From Acidobacteria bacterium Ga0077551 (GTDB lineage: Bacteria; Pseudomonadota; Alphaproteobacteria; Caulobacterales; Hyphomonadaceae), in assembly GCA_001464545.1 (NCBI GenBank), contig LNFC01000022.1:434001-498000 (forward strand): DNA of 64,000 bases, in the 5' to 3' direction. The notes beneath the pieces were generated by a model. It was not told the DNA's origin. It saw nothing but the letters and a program-made list of their open reading frames with translations, and searched no databases. Positions 24,322 to 34,084 of the stretch are shown here, piece by piece. The position numbers and the translations under genes were made by a program. Numbering within the stretch: position 1 is the first letter of the stretch; each line of letters opens with the position of its first letter.

Positions 24322-25094
24322 GGTGCCGGGCGCCGGGCGACGATCATGTAGTTCACCGACGCATCGCCGGTCAGTTTCCACTGGCCGGACAGCGGATAGA
24401 AGCTGACGCCAATCGGCGTCTCGGGTTTCATGCCAGCCCCGGTCAGCGCCGTTTCGACTTCTTCCGGCGTCACGAACTTCGACCAGTCATGTGTCCCCCG
24501 CGGCAGCCAGCCCAGCACATATTCGGCGCCGATCACGGCGGTAGCGAGCGCCTTGGCGGTGCGGTTGAGGGTCGCAACGATCATCAGCCCGCCGGGGCGA
24601 ACAAGGCGCGCGGTATCGGCGAGGAACTGCGCGGGGTCCGCGACATGCTCGACGACTTCCAGGTTCAGCACGATGTCGAACAGCGGCTCGCCGGCGGCCA
24701 GCAGGCCTTCGGCGGTCCCGGCCCGGTATTCGATCTTCAGGCCCTGTTCGCCGGCATGGGTCAGCGCGGTCTTGATGTTGGCTTCGGAGGCGTCCACCCC
24801 GGTGACCGCAGCGCCGAGCCGCGCCATCGGCTCGCAGACGAGGCCGCCGCCGCAGCCGATATCCAGCAGGCGAAGGCCCTCCAGCGGTTTCAGGGCGCCT
24901 TTCGCAATCGAGAAGTGCCCCTCGGCCGTCTCCCGGATGAATTTCAAGCGGACCGGATTGAACCGGTGCAGCGGCTTGAACTTGCCGTGGGGATTCCACC
25001 AGTCCGCCGCCATGGCCGAGAATTTAGCGACTTCGGCCGCATCAATGCTCGGCGTCACCGGCGTCTCGAGAGAGGCCTCAATCGTTTTTGCCAT
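24318..25094 (-). CDS. ubiG: Ubiquinone biosynthesis O-methyltransferase
   Basis: The 258-residue class I methyltransferase performs both O-methylations in ubiquinone synthesis, using SAM. The SAM-binding motif is [38 protein letters not shown] near the N-terminus and [10 protein letters not shown] are specific to UbiG. It is translated divergently from lysC, an arrangement often seen in alphaproteobacteria, and its stop overlaps the start of the DUF924 gene. Confidence 0.95.
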   Translation of the reverse strand: MAKTIEASLETPVTPSIDAAEVAKFSAMAADWWNPHGKFKPLHRFNPVRLKFIRETAEGHFSIAKGALKPLEGLRLLDIGCGGGLVCEPMARLGAAVTGVDASEANIKTALTHAGEQGLKIEYRAGTAEGLLAAGEPLFDIVLNLEVVEHVADPAQFLADTARLVRPGGLMIVATLNRTAKALATAVIGAEYVLGWLPRGTHDWSKFVTPEEVETALTGAGMKPETPIGVSFYPLSGQWKLTGDASVNYMIVARRPAP

Positions 25095-25187
25095 TGTTTA
25101 GCAATCCTGTTTGATCCGCGCCGCAGTTTACCCTAGAGGGGCCGATATAGGACGCCCCCAGCGGGGCAGATAGCCGGTTGGGGCGAA

Positions 25188-26435
25188 ATGGCGCGCACAG
25201 TACTGAAATTCGGCGGCACATCGGTCGGCGATCTCGACCGGATTGCCAACGTTGCCAACATCGTGGCCGCGCGCGCGGCCAAGGGCGAGCACATGGCCGT
25301 GATCGTCTCGGCCATGTCGGGCGAGACCAACAAGCTGGTCGCCCTGGCGGACGGGGCTGCCGGCAAGGACCTGCCGCGCCACCTCTATGACGACGAGTAT
25401 GACGTGGTGGTCGCCTCGGGCGAACAGGTCACCGCCGGCCTGCTGGCGCTGGCGCTGCGGCGAAAGGGCCTGAAGGCGCGCTCCTGGCTCGGCTGGCAGC
25501 TGCGGCTGAAGACCGACAACAGCCACGGACGTGCCCGCATTCTTGGCTTTGACGACAGCTCGCTGCCGGATTCCATCGATAGCGGCGAGATCGCCGTGGT
25601 CGCCGGTTTCCAAGGCGTGACCGACGATTTCCGGGTGACGACGCTTGGCCGCGGCGGCTCGGATACGAGTGCGGTGGCGGTGGCGGCGGCGCTCGGCGCC
25701 AAGGTGTGCGACATCTATACGGATGTCGACGGCGTCTACACGACCGATCCGAGGATGGTGCCGAAGGCGCGCCGCCTCGACAAGATTTCGTATGAAGAGA
25801 TGCTCGAAATGGCCTCGCTCGGCGCCAAGGTGCTGCAGACGCGCTCGGTCGAGCTGGCGATGAACCACAATGTGCCGGTGCGCGTGCTGTCGAGCTTCGT
25901 GAAGCCCGGCGAGGAAACCCCCGGAACGCTAGTCTGTGCAGAGGAAGAGATCGTGGAAAAGCAGGTTGTCAGCGGCGTCGCCTATTCGCGGGATGAAGCC
26001 AAGGTAACGCTCTATGGCGTGCCGGACCGGCCGGGATCGTCGGCGAAGATCTTCTCGGCGCTGGCGAAGGCCGGGGTGAACGTCGACATGATCGTGCAAG
26101 CCTCCTCGCGCGAAGCGTCCAAGGCGAACCTCGTGTTCACCTGCACCGAGCGCGACAGCCCGTTTGCCCGCGAGACGCTTGAGAAGCTGAAGGACGATGT
26201 CGGCTATGAGCGGCTGGAAGTGGTCCGCGACGTGTCCAAGATCTCGATCATCGGCGTCGGCATGAAGAGCCATACCGGGGTTGCCGAGAAAATGTTCACG
26301 GCTCTCTCGGAAAAGAGCATCAACATCGATGTCATCTCCACCTCCGAGATCAAGATATCCGTGCTGATCGCCGCGCCCTATACCGAACTGGCCGTTCGCG
26401 CCCTTCATACGGCTTTCGGTCTAGACTCAGAATAA
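25188..26435 (+). CDS. lysC: Aspartate kinase
   Basis: The 415-residue enzyme phosphorylates aspartate, the entry step to lysine, threonine, methionine and diaminopimelate. The kinase domain starts KFGGTSVGDLDRI and includes TLGRGGSDTSAVAVAAALGA and YTDVDGVYTTDPR; two ACT domains follow from about residue 265 (VTLYGVPDRPGSSAKIFSAL and ISIIGVGMKSHTGVAEKMF), where lysine and threonine usually inhibit. The upstream region shows no lysine riboswitch. ptsP follows after 23 bases, a conserved pairing in the class. Confidence 0.96.
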   Translation: MARTVLKFGGTSVGDLDRIANVANIVAARAAKGEHMAVIVSAMSGETNKLVALADGAAGKDLPRHLYDDEYDVVVASGEQVTAGLLALALRRKGLKARSWLGWQLRLKTDNSHGRARILGFDDSSLPDSIDSGEIAVVAGFQGVTDDFRVTTLGRGGSDTSAVAVAAALGAKVCDIYTDVDGVYTTDPRMVPKARRLDKISYEEMLEMASLGAKVLQTRSVELAMNHNVPVRVLSSFVKPGEETPGTLVCAEEEIVEKQVVSGVAYSRDEAKVTLYGVPDRPGSSAKIFSALAKAGVNVDMIVQASSREASKANLVFTCTERDSPFARETLEKLKDDVGYERLEVVRDVSKISIIGVGMKSHTGVAEKMFTALSEKSINIDVISTSEIKISVLIAAPYTELAVRALHTAFGLDSE

Positions 26436-26458
26436 TCCGCCATCCCGAACGGGAGAGC

Positions 26459-28729
26459 ATGCCCTACAACATACCGGCCACCCGTGTGCTCATGAACAAC
26501 CTCCGCCAGGTGATGGCGGAGGATGGCGACACACGCTCCCGGCTTGACCATGTCGTGCGGCTGATCGCCTCCACCATGGTGGCGGATGTCTGCTCGATCT
26601 ATGTGCGCGAGACCGATGGCGCGCTGCTGCTGATCGCCACCGAAGGCCTGAAGCCGGAAGCCGTCAACAAAACACGCCTCGCCGCGCACGAGGGCCTTGT
26701 CGGGTTCGTGGCGCGCACGGCCGAGCCGATTGCCATCGAGGATGCCCCGCGGCATCCGGCCTTCTCCTACCGGCCGGAGACGGGGGAGGACCCGTTCCAC
26801 GCCTTCCTCGGCGTGCCGATCCTGCGCACCGGCGGGGTGACCGGCGTGCTGGTCGTCCAGAACCGGACGGAGCGCGCCTACGGCGAAGAGGAAATCGACA
26901 CGCTGCAGACAATCTCGATGGTGCTGGCGGAAATCGTCCATACGCTCGAGACGGTGCCGGCCGCGCAGCAGGCGCCGGAGCGCAAGGTGCGCGGGCCGGG
27001 CGGCGGCAATCTCAAAGGCCGCATCTTCTGCGAAGGCCTAGGCTTCGGCCGGGCCGTGCTGCACGATCCGGTCGTCCCGGCGGCGAAGTTCTTTGCGACC
27101 GACATGACCGCCGAATCCGAGCGGCTGAACGAAGGCCTGATCGGCCTGCGCGCCTCGATTGACCGGATGATGATGATCGACGGCGCGGCCCTCGGCGGCG
27201 ATCCGCGCGATGTGATGGAAGCCTACCGGCTGCTCGCCGAAGACCCGTCCTGGGCCGAGAAGCTGCATGAGGGTATCCGCTCCGGCCTGTCGGCGGAGGC
27301 TTCGGTCGACCGGGCCCGGCGCGAGCACCGTGCCCGGCTGATGAATGCGCGCGATCCCTACCTGCGTGAACGGCTGCATGACCTCGAAGACCTCGACAAC
27401 CGCCTGCTGCGGGTGCTCGGCGGGGAAGAGGGCAAGCCCAAGATCAAGGGCGACCGCAGCGTCCTCGTCGCCAGGCGCCTCGGACCGGCGGAGCTGCTGG
27501 AATATGCCAAGTCCGGCCTGCGCGGCCTGCTGATGGAGGAAGCGGCGGCGTCGTCGCATGCCGCCATCGTGGCGCGCGCGCTCGGCATCCCGGCGATTGG
27601 CGGCATCGAGAACCTGACGACGCGGATCGAGCAGGGCGACTACATCATCGTCGATGCCGAGGAGGGCACGGTACACGTGCGCCCGGATGACGTGGTGTAC
27701 GATGCGTACAAGGCCCGGGTCGGGCTGCGGTCGGAGCGGCAGGCGCGGTATGCGGCGCTGAAAGGCCTGCCGGCGCAGACGCTGGATGGCACGCACATCT
27801 CGCTGATGTTGAACGCCGGCCTCGATCTCGATCTCGACATGCTCGACCAGGCGGGCGCCGACGGCGTCGGCCTGTTCCGCACCGAGTTCCAGTTCCTCGT
27901 GTCCGAGACGCTGCCGCGGCTCGATGACCAGATCACGCTGTACCAGCGGGTGCTGGAACGGGCGGCGGGACGGCCGGTCGTGTTCCGCACGCTTGACCTC
28001 GGCGGTGACAAGGTGCTGCCGGCGCTGAACCTGCAGCGGGAAGAGAACCCGGCGCTCGGCTGGCGGTCGATCCGCTTTGCGCTCGATCACAAGGGCCTGT
28101 TCCGGCGCCAGCTCAGGGCGCTGGTTCGCGCGGCCGGGGATGGCCCGCTGACGGTGATGTTCCCGATGGTGACGGTGCCGGCAGAGTATCACGCGGCCAA
28201 GGCCCTGCTGATGGAAGAGATCGCCTGGAGTGCCCGGCAGACCGGCAAACAGCCCTCGAAACTGGAAGTCGGCGTGATGCTGGAGACCCCCGCGCTGGGC
28301 TTCTCGATGCAGGACCTGGTGGGGGAAGTCGATTTCCTTTCGGTCGGGACGAACGATCTCCTGCAGTTTTTCTTTGCAGCCGACCGGATGACCCCGTCGG
28401 TCAGTGAACGGTATGACCTCGTGGATCCGGCGGCGTTGCGCTATCTCAAGATGGTCGCCGATACCTGCAAGGCCGGGAACATCCGCCTTTCGGTCTGCGG
28501 GGAAGCCACCGCCTCACCGCCGGTTGCGCTTTGCTTTGCGGCGCTTGGGTATACCAGCCTCTCGATGGCGGCCTCGGCCATCGGCCCGGTCAAGCAGGCC
28601 CTGCGCGGGGTGGACCTGAACGCCTTCCGGGCGGGGCTTTTCGAGCGGATGGAAAATCCGAACGGATCGTTCCGTAACCAAGTGTTAGCACTCGCGGCCG
28701 AACATGGAATTGACACAGCTGACAGTTGA
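26459..28729 (+). CDS. ptsP: Phosphoenolpyruvate-protein phosphotransferase PtsP (EI-Ntr)
   Basis: The 756-residue protein is the first enzyme of the nitrogen-related phosphotransferase system: it takes phosphate from PEP and passes it to NPr. A GAF domain covers about residues 20-160. The PTS enzyme I part follows, with the phosphorylated histidine at about residue 367 in ASSHAAIVARALGIPAIGG and the PEP-binding barrel with GVGLFRTEFQFL, TLDLGGDKVLP, VGTNDLLQFFFAADR and VCGEATASP. The GAF domain senses glutamine in relatives. NPr and EIIA-Ntr genes are not in the window. It is probably cotranscribed with lysC. Confidence 0.95.
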   Translation: MPYNIPATRVLMNNLRQVMAEDGDTRSRLDHVVRLIASTMVADVCSIYVRETDGALLLIATEGLKPEAVNKTRLAAHEGLVGFVARTAEPIAIEDAPRHPAFSYRPETGEDPFHAFLGVPILRTGGVTGVLVVQNRTERAYGEEEIDTLQTISMVLAEIVHTLETVPAAQQAPERKVRGPGGGNLKGRIFCEGLGFGRAVLHDPVVPAAKFFATDMTAESERLNEGLIGLRASIDRMMMIDGAALGGDPRDVMEAYRLLAEDPSWAEKLHEGIRSGLSAEASVDRARREHRARLMNARDPYLRERLHDLEDLDNRLLRVLGGEEGKPKIKGDRSVLVARRLGPAELLEYAKSGLRGLLMEEAAASSHAAIVARALGIPAIGGIENLTTRIEQGDYIIVDAEEGTVHVRPDDVVYDAYKARVGLRSERQARYAALKGLPAQTLDGTHISLMLNAGLDLDLDMLDQAGADGVGLFRTEFQFLVSETLPRLDDQITLYQRVLERAAGRPVVFRTLDLGGDKVLPALNLQREENPALGWRSIRFALDHKGLFRRQLRALVRAAGDGPLTVMFPMVTVPAEYHAAKALLMEEIAWSARQTGKQPSKLEVGVMLETPALGFSMQDLVGEVDFLSVGTNDLLQFFFAADRMTPSVSERYDLVDPAALRYLKMVADTCKAGNIRLSVCGEATASPPVALCFAALGYTSLSMAASAIGPVKQALRGVDLNAFRAGLFERMENPNGSFRNQVLALAAEHGIDTADS

Positions 28730-28830
28730 AGCGTGTTGCGGCGGCGAGAACTCGGCCTTACCTAGACTCTGGACCGGTTCTTGCCCCGATTTCATTTGGT
28801 GGCAACCGTGGTCAGTGAGACTGGTATACA

Positions 28831-29817
28831 ATGGCACAGAACGTATCGCCTGAGCCGGCAAACGACAAACCCGAGGAAACAGGGCGGGTGGACGATAACG
28901 GAACGAACCGTTCGAATGTAATGCCGATCTCGCATGAAGCGGCACGGCAGCTTGATGCGCATGGCCGCCGCCTGCGCGCCGACGAGATTTTCCGCACCGG
29001 CCAGTATGAGGGCGAAGAGCTCCGCATGGGCCAGGTGCTGCGCCGCGTTCGCGAAGCGCTGGATCTGAACCTGGGCGAGATCGCGCGGTCGTCGCTGATC
29101 CGCGAGAATTTCCTGATGGCCATCGAGCGGATGGAACTGCAGACCATCGCGAAGGGCTACTTGGTGCCCTACCTGATCGCCTATTCCAAATATCTTGGCC
29201 TGCCGGAGCAGGACGTTGTGCAGCGTTATACACGCGAGTGCGGCGCGGTCGAAGAGGTGAAAACCTCGGCGCCGGTTCCGAAACTGGGCAAGATCACGAA
29301 AACCGGCACCGGCCTGCCCATTATCCTCGCGGGTGTGGGCGCGCTCCTGCTCTTCATCGCGGGCGGTGTCACCGCGGCGGTGCTGATGAACCGGGGGCCC
29401 GAAGAAGTGGTCTCGCCGACGGTTGTTTCCGTCAGCGGCGCCCGCGACAGCCTGTTTGCCGAGAACGCGACCACCACCACCGTTCCGGCCGACCTGCCGC
29501 TCGAAATCGTTGCTGTCCGCCAGGCCTGGCTGGAAGTGCGCGGCGCCGATGGCACGATCTTCCTCAGCCGCACGATGGCTGCGGGCGAGAACTATTTCCC
29601 CCGCCTGAAAGCCGGATGGACCGTGTCGGCCCGCAATGGCGGCGCCTTTGAATGGCGCGCCGGCGAGCTGGTGATCGGGCCGCTCGGACCCGAAGGGGCG
29701 CAGGTGTTCTCGATCAATGTGGACGACCAGCTGATCCGCGCCGCAGAAGTCTCTGCCCAGATGGTGGCGGACGCAGAGGCGGCGACGGCGGCTGCGAGCG
29801 GCAACGCCACACGCTAG
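28831..29817 (+). CDS. rodZ: RodZ-like cytoskeletal membrane protein
   Basis: The 328-residue protein has RodZ architecture: a charged N-terminus, an Xre-like helix-turn-helix domain (about residues 65-135, [20 protein letters not shown]), a single membrane helix (about 162-186) and a periplasmic beta-rich DUF4115-like domain (about 210-305, with [22 protein letters not shown]). RodZ links MreB filaments to the elongation machinery and cell shape. It lies directly before ispG, the same order as rodZ-ispG in Escherichia coli, which supports the name. The very C-terminus is Ala-rich and probably disordered. Confidence 0.87.
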   Translation: MAQNVSPEPANDKPEETGRVDDNGTNRSNVMPISHEAARQLDAHGRRLRADEIFRTGQYEGEELRMGQVLRRVREALDLNLGEIARSSLIRENFLMAIERMELQTIAKGYLVPYLIAYSKYLGLPEQDVVQRYTRECGAVEEVKTSAPVPKLGKITKTGTGLPIILAGVGALLLFIAGGVTAAVLMNRGPEEVVSPTVVSVSGARDSLFAENATTTTVPADLPLEIVAVRQAWLEVRGADGTIFLSRTMAAGENYFPRLKAGWTVSARNGGAFEWRAGELVIGPLGPEGAQVFSINVDDQLIRAAEVSAQMVADAEAATAAASGNATR

Positions 29818-29888
29818 GCCCTTTACCTGAGGCCTGCCCGGCGCCACATGTGAGCTCACAGGAAGCCCGAAAGGCGCTGGATAGCCCG

Positions 29889-31022
29889 ATGAGTCACAAT
29901 CCGATCCGCCCCTGGCGCAATATCGAGCGCCGGAAGTCCCGCCAGATCCGCGTCGGCAACGTGCTGGTCGGGGGCGATGCGCCGATTGCCGTCCAGTCGA
30001 TGACCAATACGCCGACGGAAGACGCCGGCGCGACGATTGACCAGATCATCCGCTGCGCCGAGGCCGGCGCCGATATCGTGCGCGTCTCGTGCCCGACCGA
30101 AGAGTCGACCAAGGCGATGCACCAGATCGTCAAGGCGAGCCCGGTGCCGCTCGTGGCGGACATCCATTTCCACTACAAGCGGGGAATCGAGGCCGCCGAT
30201 GCGGGCGCCGCCTGCCTGCGGATCAATCCCGGCAACATCGGCTCACAGGCGCGGGTGAAGGAAGTGGTCGCGGCGGCGCGGGCGAATGGCTGCTCGATCC
30301 GGATCGGCGTGAACGGCGGCAGCCTCGAGCGCCACCTGCTGGAGAAATATGGCGAGCCGTGCCCGGACGCGATGGTGGAGAGCGCGCTGGACCATGCCCG
30401 CATCCTCGATGACCTCGGCTTCCACGAATACAAGATCTCGGTGAAGGCCTCGGACATGTTCCTGACCGTGGCGGCCTACCAGCTGCTGTCGGAGGCGACC
30501 GATGCGCCGCTGCATCTCGGGATCACCGAAGCGGGCGGACTTCGCACCGGTACGGTCAAATCCTCCATCGGCATGGGCTCGCTGCTCTGGGCCGGTATCG
30601 GCGACACGATCCGAGTCTCGCTTTCGGCCGAGCCGGAAGAGGAAGTGAAAGTCGGCTTCGAGATGCTGAAGTCGCTGGGCCTGCGCACCCGCGGCGTCAA
30701 CATCATCGCGTGCCCGAGCTGCGCGCGTCAGGGCTTTGACGTGATCCGGACGGTGGAGACGCTGGAGAAGCGGCTGGCGCATATTTCCGAGCCGATTTCG
30801 CTGTCGATCATTGGCTGTGTGGTCAACGGACCGGGCGAGGCGGCGATGACCGATCTCGGTTTTACAGGCGGCGGCAAGGACAGCGGCAAGATGTTCGTGA
30901 ACGGACGGGCCGACCACAATGTGTCCACCGCCGACATGGTGGAGCATATCGTCAAGCTGGTCGAGGACAGGGCTGCAAAGCTGAAGGCTGAGCGGGAGAC
31001 GGAGCAGGTTCCGGCGGAGTAG
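29889..31022 (+). CDS. ispG: 4-hydroxy-3-methylbut-2-en-1-yl diphosphate synthase (flavodoxin)
   Basis: The 377-residue iron-sulfur enzyme converts MEcPP to HMBPP, the penultimate step of the MEP isoprenoid pathway. The N-terminal TIM-barrel has [19 protein letters not shown] and [11 protein letters not shown]; the C-terminal iron-sulfur domain has the cluster cysteines in [11 protein letters not shown] and [13 protein letters not shown]. The ATG at 29889 was chosen because the family start is near [17 protein letters not shown]; the reading frame is open further upstream, overlapping rodZ, but without support. Confidence 0.96.
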   Translation: MSHNPIRPWRNIERRKSRQIRVGNVLVGGDAPIAVQSMTNTPTEDAGATIDQIIRCAEAGADIVRVSCPTEESTKAMHQIVKASPVPLVADIHFHYKRGIEAADAGAACLRINPGNIGSQARVKEVVAAARANGCSIRIGVNGGSLERHLLEKYGEPCPDAMVESALDHARILDDLGFHEYKISVKASDMFLTVAAYQLLSEATDAPLHLGITEAGGLRTGTVKSSIGMGSLLWAGIGDTIRVSLSAEPEEEVKVGFEMLKSLGLRTRGVNIIACPSCARQGFDVIRTVETLEKRLAHISEPISLSIIGCVVNGPGEAAMTDLGFTGGGKDSGKMFVNGRADHNVSTADMVEHIVKLVEDRAAKLKAERETEQVPAE

Positions 31023-31025
31023 GGT

Positions 31026-31559
31026 TCAGGCGGGACCGCAGGTGCTGACCGGTACCAGCGCCGCCGCGGCATCGTACAGGCCTTGCGAGGGCGCAAGGCG
31101 GCGGATGAGGGCGAGCGCTTCCGGCTTCTTCACGGTGACCACATCCACGCCTTCGGCCGCTTCCACGGCCTGTCCTTTCAGGGCGACAATGATCGTCCGC
31201 GCGCCCGGCGCGTCCGGCAGGCGGGCGTCGAGCGAGCCGGCATAAACATTGTCCGTGGACGCATCAAAGATAGAAAGCGAGCCATATTCCGGCCAGGTCG
31301 GCACGGAGAGCGTGACCGGGCCGCCGGAGACATCGATGACGCAGATGGCGTAGGCGAGGTCCGGCGAGGGGCGCACGATGGTCTGGGTTTCGGGGGTGAC
31401 GCGCGGGCTCATCTGCCAGGCGTGGACCGATATCCCGGAGCCGGTCATTCGCTCCCGGGCTTTCGACATGATGTAATCCGGCAGCGCATTCAGCACGATG
31501 AAATGCGCGGCGACGAGGCCGATGACGAAGGCAGAAAGGCCGATGACGGGCAGGCGCAT
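31026..31559 (-). CDS. DUF1254-like exported protein
   Basis: The 177-residue protein has an N-terminal membrane anchor (PVIGLSAFVIGLVAAHFIVL) and a beta-rich part resembling DUF1254: TQTIVRPSPDLAYAICVIDV, then PVTLSVPTWPEYGSLSIFD. Function is unknown in the family. Its start overlaps the stop of the DUF1214-like gene (TGATG at 31557-31561), so the two are translationally coupled. In many bacteria DUF1254 and DUF1214 are fused in one polypeptide; here they are separate. It is convergent with ispG, with stops four bases apart. Confidence 0.7.
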   Translation of the reverse strand: MRLPVIGLSAFVIGLVAAHFIVLNALPDYIMSKARERMTGSGISVHAWQMSPRVTPETQTIVRPSPDLAYAICVIDVSGGPVTLSVPTWPEYGSLSIFDASTDNVYAGSLDARLPDAPGARTIIVALKGQAVEAAEGVDVVTVKKPEALALIRRLAPSQGLYDAAAALVPVSTCGPA

Positions 31560-32164
31560 CAGTTGGCCTCCCTGCAGCCGAGCTTCTCGATGGAGGGCGC
31601 CTGGAGCACCCGCTCCGGATCGGCGATGAAGTCAGCATCCGGTTTGTAAAGGCGCAGCGTCAGGTCGAAGTTTCCGCCCGCGCGGCTGGACACCCAGCCA
31701 GATCCCGCATCCGACGGGCTCGCCGACACGTCAAATAACCAGTCGGCAGGGTCGCCCGCCGAAGCGGCCTCCGTGAGGTCATAGGACAGGGCGTTGTCGA
31801 TATTGTCCGGCAGGTAGCTTTCTGAATTGTACAGCGTGATCGACCACCATTGCGCCGGCATCGCTCCGCCTTTGACGCGGTAGTCGCACCCTTCGGCCAG
31901 GCGGTCACCGGCGTCGTCCGTGTTGCGGGTGAAATACACCGCCTCGTCCTTGGTGAGTGCGAGCAGGCCGTGCCGGGCGACGCGGGCGCGGGTCCACGGG
32001 TTGGCGGACTCGGAGCCGATGGTCCAGTCGCTGGTCCAGCCGCTGACATCCACCGCCCCGCCGAACCGGGCGCCGGGGCCGATGATGCCGGCTGCGGCCA
32101 AAGCTGTTCCGAGGCCCAGGAGGGCACCCAAAAAGAGACCGGCGAAGGCACTGACAATCTTCAT
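31559..32164 (-). CDS. DUF1214-like exported protein
   Basis: The 201-residue protein starts with a signal or anchor segment (IVSAFAGLFLGALLGLGTALAAAG). The rest resembles DUF1214: LLALTKDEAVYFTRNTDDAG, then GCDYRVKGGAMPAQWWSITL and YNSESYLPDNIDNALSYDL. The biochemical role is not known. It is the first gene of a two-gene unit with the DUF1254-like protein and diverges from the esterase-like gene. Confidence 0.78.
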   Translation of the reverse strand: MKIVSAFAGLFLGALLGLGTALAAAGIIGPGARFGGAVDVSGWTSDWTIGSESANPWTRARVARHGLLALTKDEAVYFTRNTDDAGDRLAEGCDYRVKGGAMPAQWWSITLYNSESYLPDNIDNALSYDLTEAASAGDPADWLFDVSASPSDAGSGWVSSRAGGNFDLTLRLYKPDADFIADPERVLQAPSIEKLGCREAN

Positions 32165-32275
32165 TTGAACACGCTAACGTGACCGTTGCGGGATGCAAGC
32201 TGCAGGTGCGAAGACTGTCCGCCGTGGGCAGAAACGGCTAGCACTGGCCGCGTAACGAGGGATCTGACGGGCGCC

Positions 32276-33568
32276 ATGTTTTTCCGGATTTTGCGATGGA
32301 TAGGCCTGACCTTGCTGGCAGGCATAACCCTGCTCGTGGCGTCCAGCTGCACGATGCTGGGGCTCAATTATGCGAGCCTCGATACCGGCAACAAGCCGGC
32401 CGCCGTGCCGGCGCTCGACATCGACCGGCTGATGACGACGGAAGGCCGGGCCGAGGCGATGAAGCTGCTGGAGGACACGCTGTACGGTCCCTGGCCACAG
32501 GGTCTGCCGGTCTCGGTAGGCGACTGGCGGATCATCAATCCGGACTATCTGGACGGGCGCGGCACGCTTGAGGAAATCGACATCACGATCGGCCGGGGCG
32601 ACGGCGCGCGTACCTTCCAATTGGTCGCGGCCTTCCCGGCGGTGGCGCTCGCCAACCCCCTGGTGCTGAGCCAGACGTTCAGTTCGAACTGCGCGACTTT
32701 TCCGGGCGAAGCCGTGATGAGTGAGGACGGTGATCCGTGTACGGCGCGGGATTTTGGGCCAATAGCGAGTTTCATCGTCACGCAGCTGTTCGGCGAATAC
32801 ATCGCCGAGGCACCGGTGGGCATGTATTTCGATTCCGGCTTTGTCTATGCAAGTTTCCATGCCGGGGATTTCATTCCGGACAGCACGCAGCTCGCACCGA
32901 ACGCCATGGCCGAGCTTGGCGCGGACGTGAACCCGACCAGCACCCTGATGGCCTGGGCTTATGCCTTCTCGGCAGCGATGGATGTTCTCGAAGATGATCC
33001 GCGCGTGGCCACCAACCATACATCGGTCATGGGGCATTCGCGCCATGGCAAGGCCGCCTTGCTCGCGACGATCTGGGACCCGCGCATCGAAGCGGTGATC
33101 GCGCACCAGACCGGCTTTGCCGGGGCCTCGCTGTCGCGCTCGCCGACGGGCGAGCGGCTGGAGCGGATGGCGGAGACCTATCCGCACTGGCTGGCGCCGG
33201 ACGCGCAGAAGTATGGCGATGATCCAAGCCTGCTGCCGTTCGACCAGCATCTCGTGCTGGCCCTGATCGCGCCGCGACGGCTGTTCCTCGGCAATGCGCG
33301 GCGGGACGTGTGGTCGGATCCGAACTCCAGCTACCGCGCAGCGCAGGCCGCGAGCGCGATGTGGGAAGCCTATGGCCGGCCGGGACTGAACGATAACGGC
33401 ATGCGGTCGTTTGACCCGACGGACGGGATCGTCTGGTGGATGCGGGCCGGCGGGCACAGCGTCGTGGACAATGACATCCCGGCCTTCATCGCGTTCCTGC
33501 AGGCGCGCCCGATGCCGGAGGACTTGTCGTCCGCAATCGAGTTGCCAATGGCAGACGGGTCCAGATAA
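32276..33568 (+). CDS. Exported alpha/beta hydrolase, glucuronoyl-esterase-like (CE15-like)
   Basis: The 430-residue protein has an N-terminal hydrophobic signal segment with a possible lipobox ending at C25 (VASSC). The nucleophile elbow G253-H-S255-R-H-G-K259 followed by AALLATIWDPRIEAVIAHQ resembles carbohydrate esterase family 15, in which GCSRNGKGA is usual; GGHSVVDND near residue 399 may supply the catalytic histidine. CE15 enzymes cut esters between glucuronoxylan and lignin alcohols, but many bacterial relatives have other substrates. The ATG at 32276 starts the hydrophobic segment. Possible function is degradation of esterified polysaccharide outside the cytoplasm (inference). Confidence 0.75.
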   Translation: MFFRILRWIGLTLLAGITLLVASSCTMLGLNYASLDTGNKPAAVPALDIDRLMTTEGRAEAMKLLEDTLYGPWPQGLPVSVGDWRIINPDYLDGRGTLEEIDITIGRGDGARTFQLVAAFPAVALANPLVLSQTFSSNCATFPGEAVMSEDGDPCTARDFGPIASFIVTQLFGEYIAEAPVGMYFDSGFVYASFHAGDFIPDSTQLAPNAMAELGADVNPTSTLMAWAYAFSAAMDVLEDDPRVATNHTSVMGHSRHGKAALLATIWDPRIEAVIAHQTGFAGASLSRSPTGERLERMAETYPHWLAPDAQKYGDDPSLLPFDQHLVLALIAPRRLFLGNARRDVWSDPNSSYRAAQAASAMWEAYGRPGLNDNGMRSFDPTDGIVWWMRAGGHSVVDNDIPAFIAFLQARPMPEDLSSAIELPMADGSR

Positions 33569-33602
33569 GGCTTGCCTGCAAACTCAGTTGGGAGGCTGAT
33601 CC

Positions 33603-34046
33603 ATGACCATCGACGTTGATTTCCTGAAACCCGTGCTCGCGCTCGTCCTGTGGACGCTCGTGATGTGGATCTGGATGTACGCCCTGCGCCTGCCGGCGTT
33701 TGCGAAGTACCAGATCAATCCCGACGATGCCCGCCATCCCGGCACTTACAGCGACAAGCTGCCCGCGCATGTCCGCTCAGCCGCGGACAATTACAACCAC
33801 CTGCACGAGCAGCCGACGATCTTCTATGCCCTGATGTTCTTCATGGCGCTGACCGGCGGCAACGACAATCTGGCCGGTCTGGTGGCCTGGATCTATGTCG
33901 GCTTGCGGGTCCTGCATTCCTTCGTGCAGGTCGTGGTCGGCAAGGTGGCCTTGCGCTTCCTGGTATTTGCGGCGGGCACGTTCTGCCTGTTCTTCCTCGC
34001 CATCAAGGAAGCCCTGCGCATCTTCCTGATGTCCCCGGCGCTGTAA
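33603..34046 (+). CDS. MAPEG family membrane protein
   Basis: The 147-residue protein has four predicted membrane helices and the MAPEG pattern, with AADNYNHLHEQPTIFYALMF as the conserved second-helix block and AWIYVGLRVLHSFVQVVVGK as the third. Eukaryotic members are glutathione-dependent transferases and eicosanoid synthases; bacterial ones are mostly uncharacterised. It follows the esterase-like gene by 34 bases and precedes prfA. Confidence 0.87.
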   Translation: MTIDVDFLKPVLALVLWTLVMWIWMYALRLPAFAKYQINPDDARHPGTYSDKLPAHVRSAADNYNHLHEQPTIFYALMFFMALTGGNDNLAGLVAWIYVGLRVLHSFVQVVVGKVALRFLVFAAGTFCLFFLAIKEALRIFLMSPAL

Positions 34047-34084
34047 GGCTTCCAAGCGGCGTGAAACCGGATTAAAGGGCGGCC

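Noticed and set aside
25095-25187. Lysine riboswitch before lysC
   Set aside because: The gap to ubiG is under 100 bases, too short for that aptamer, and shows no matching core.
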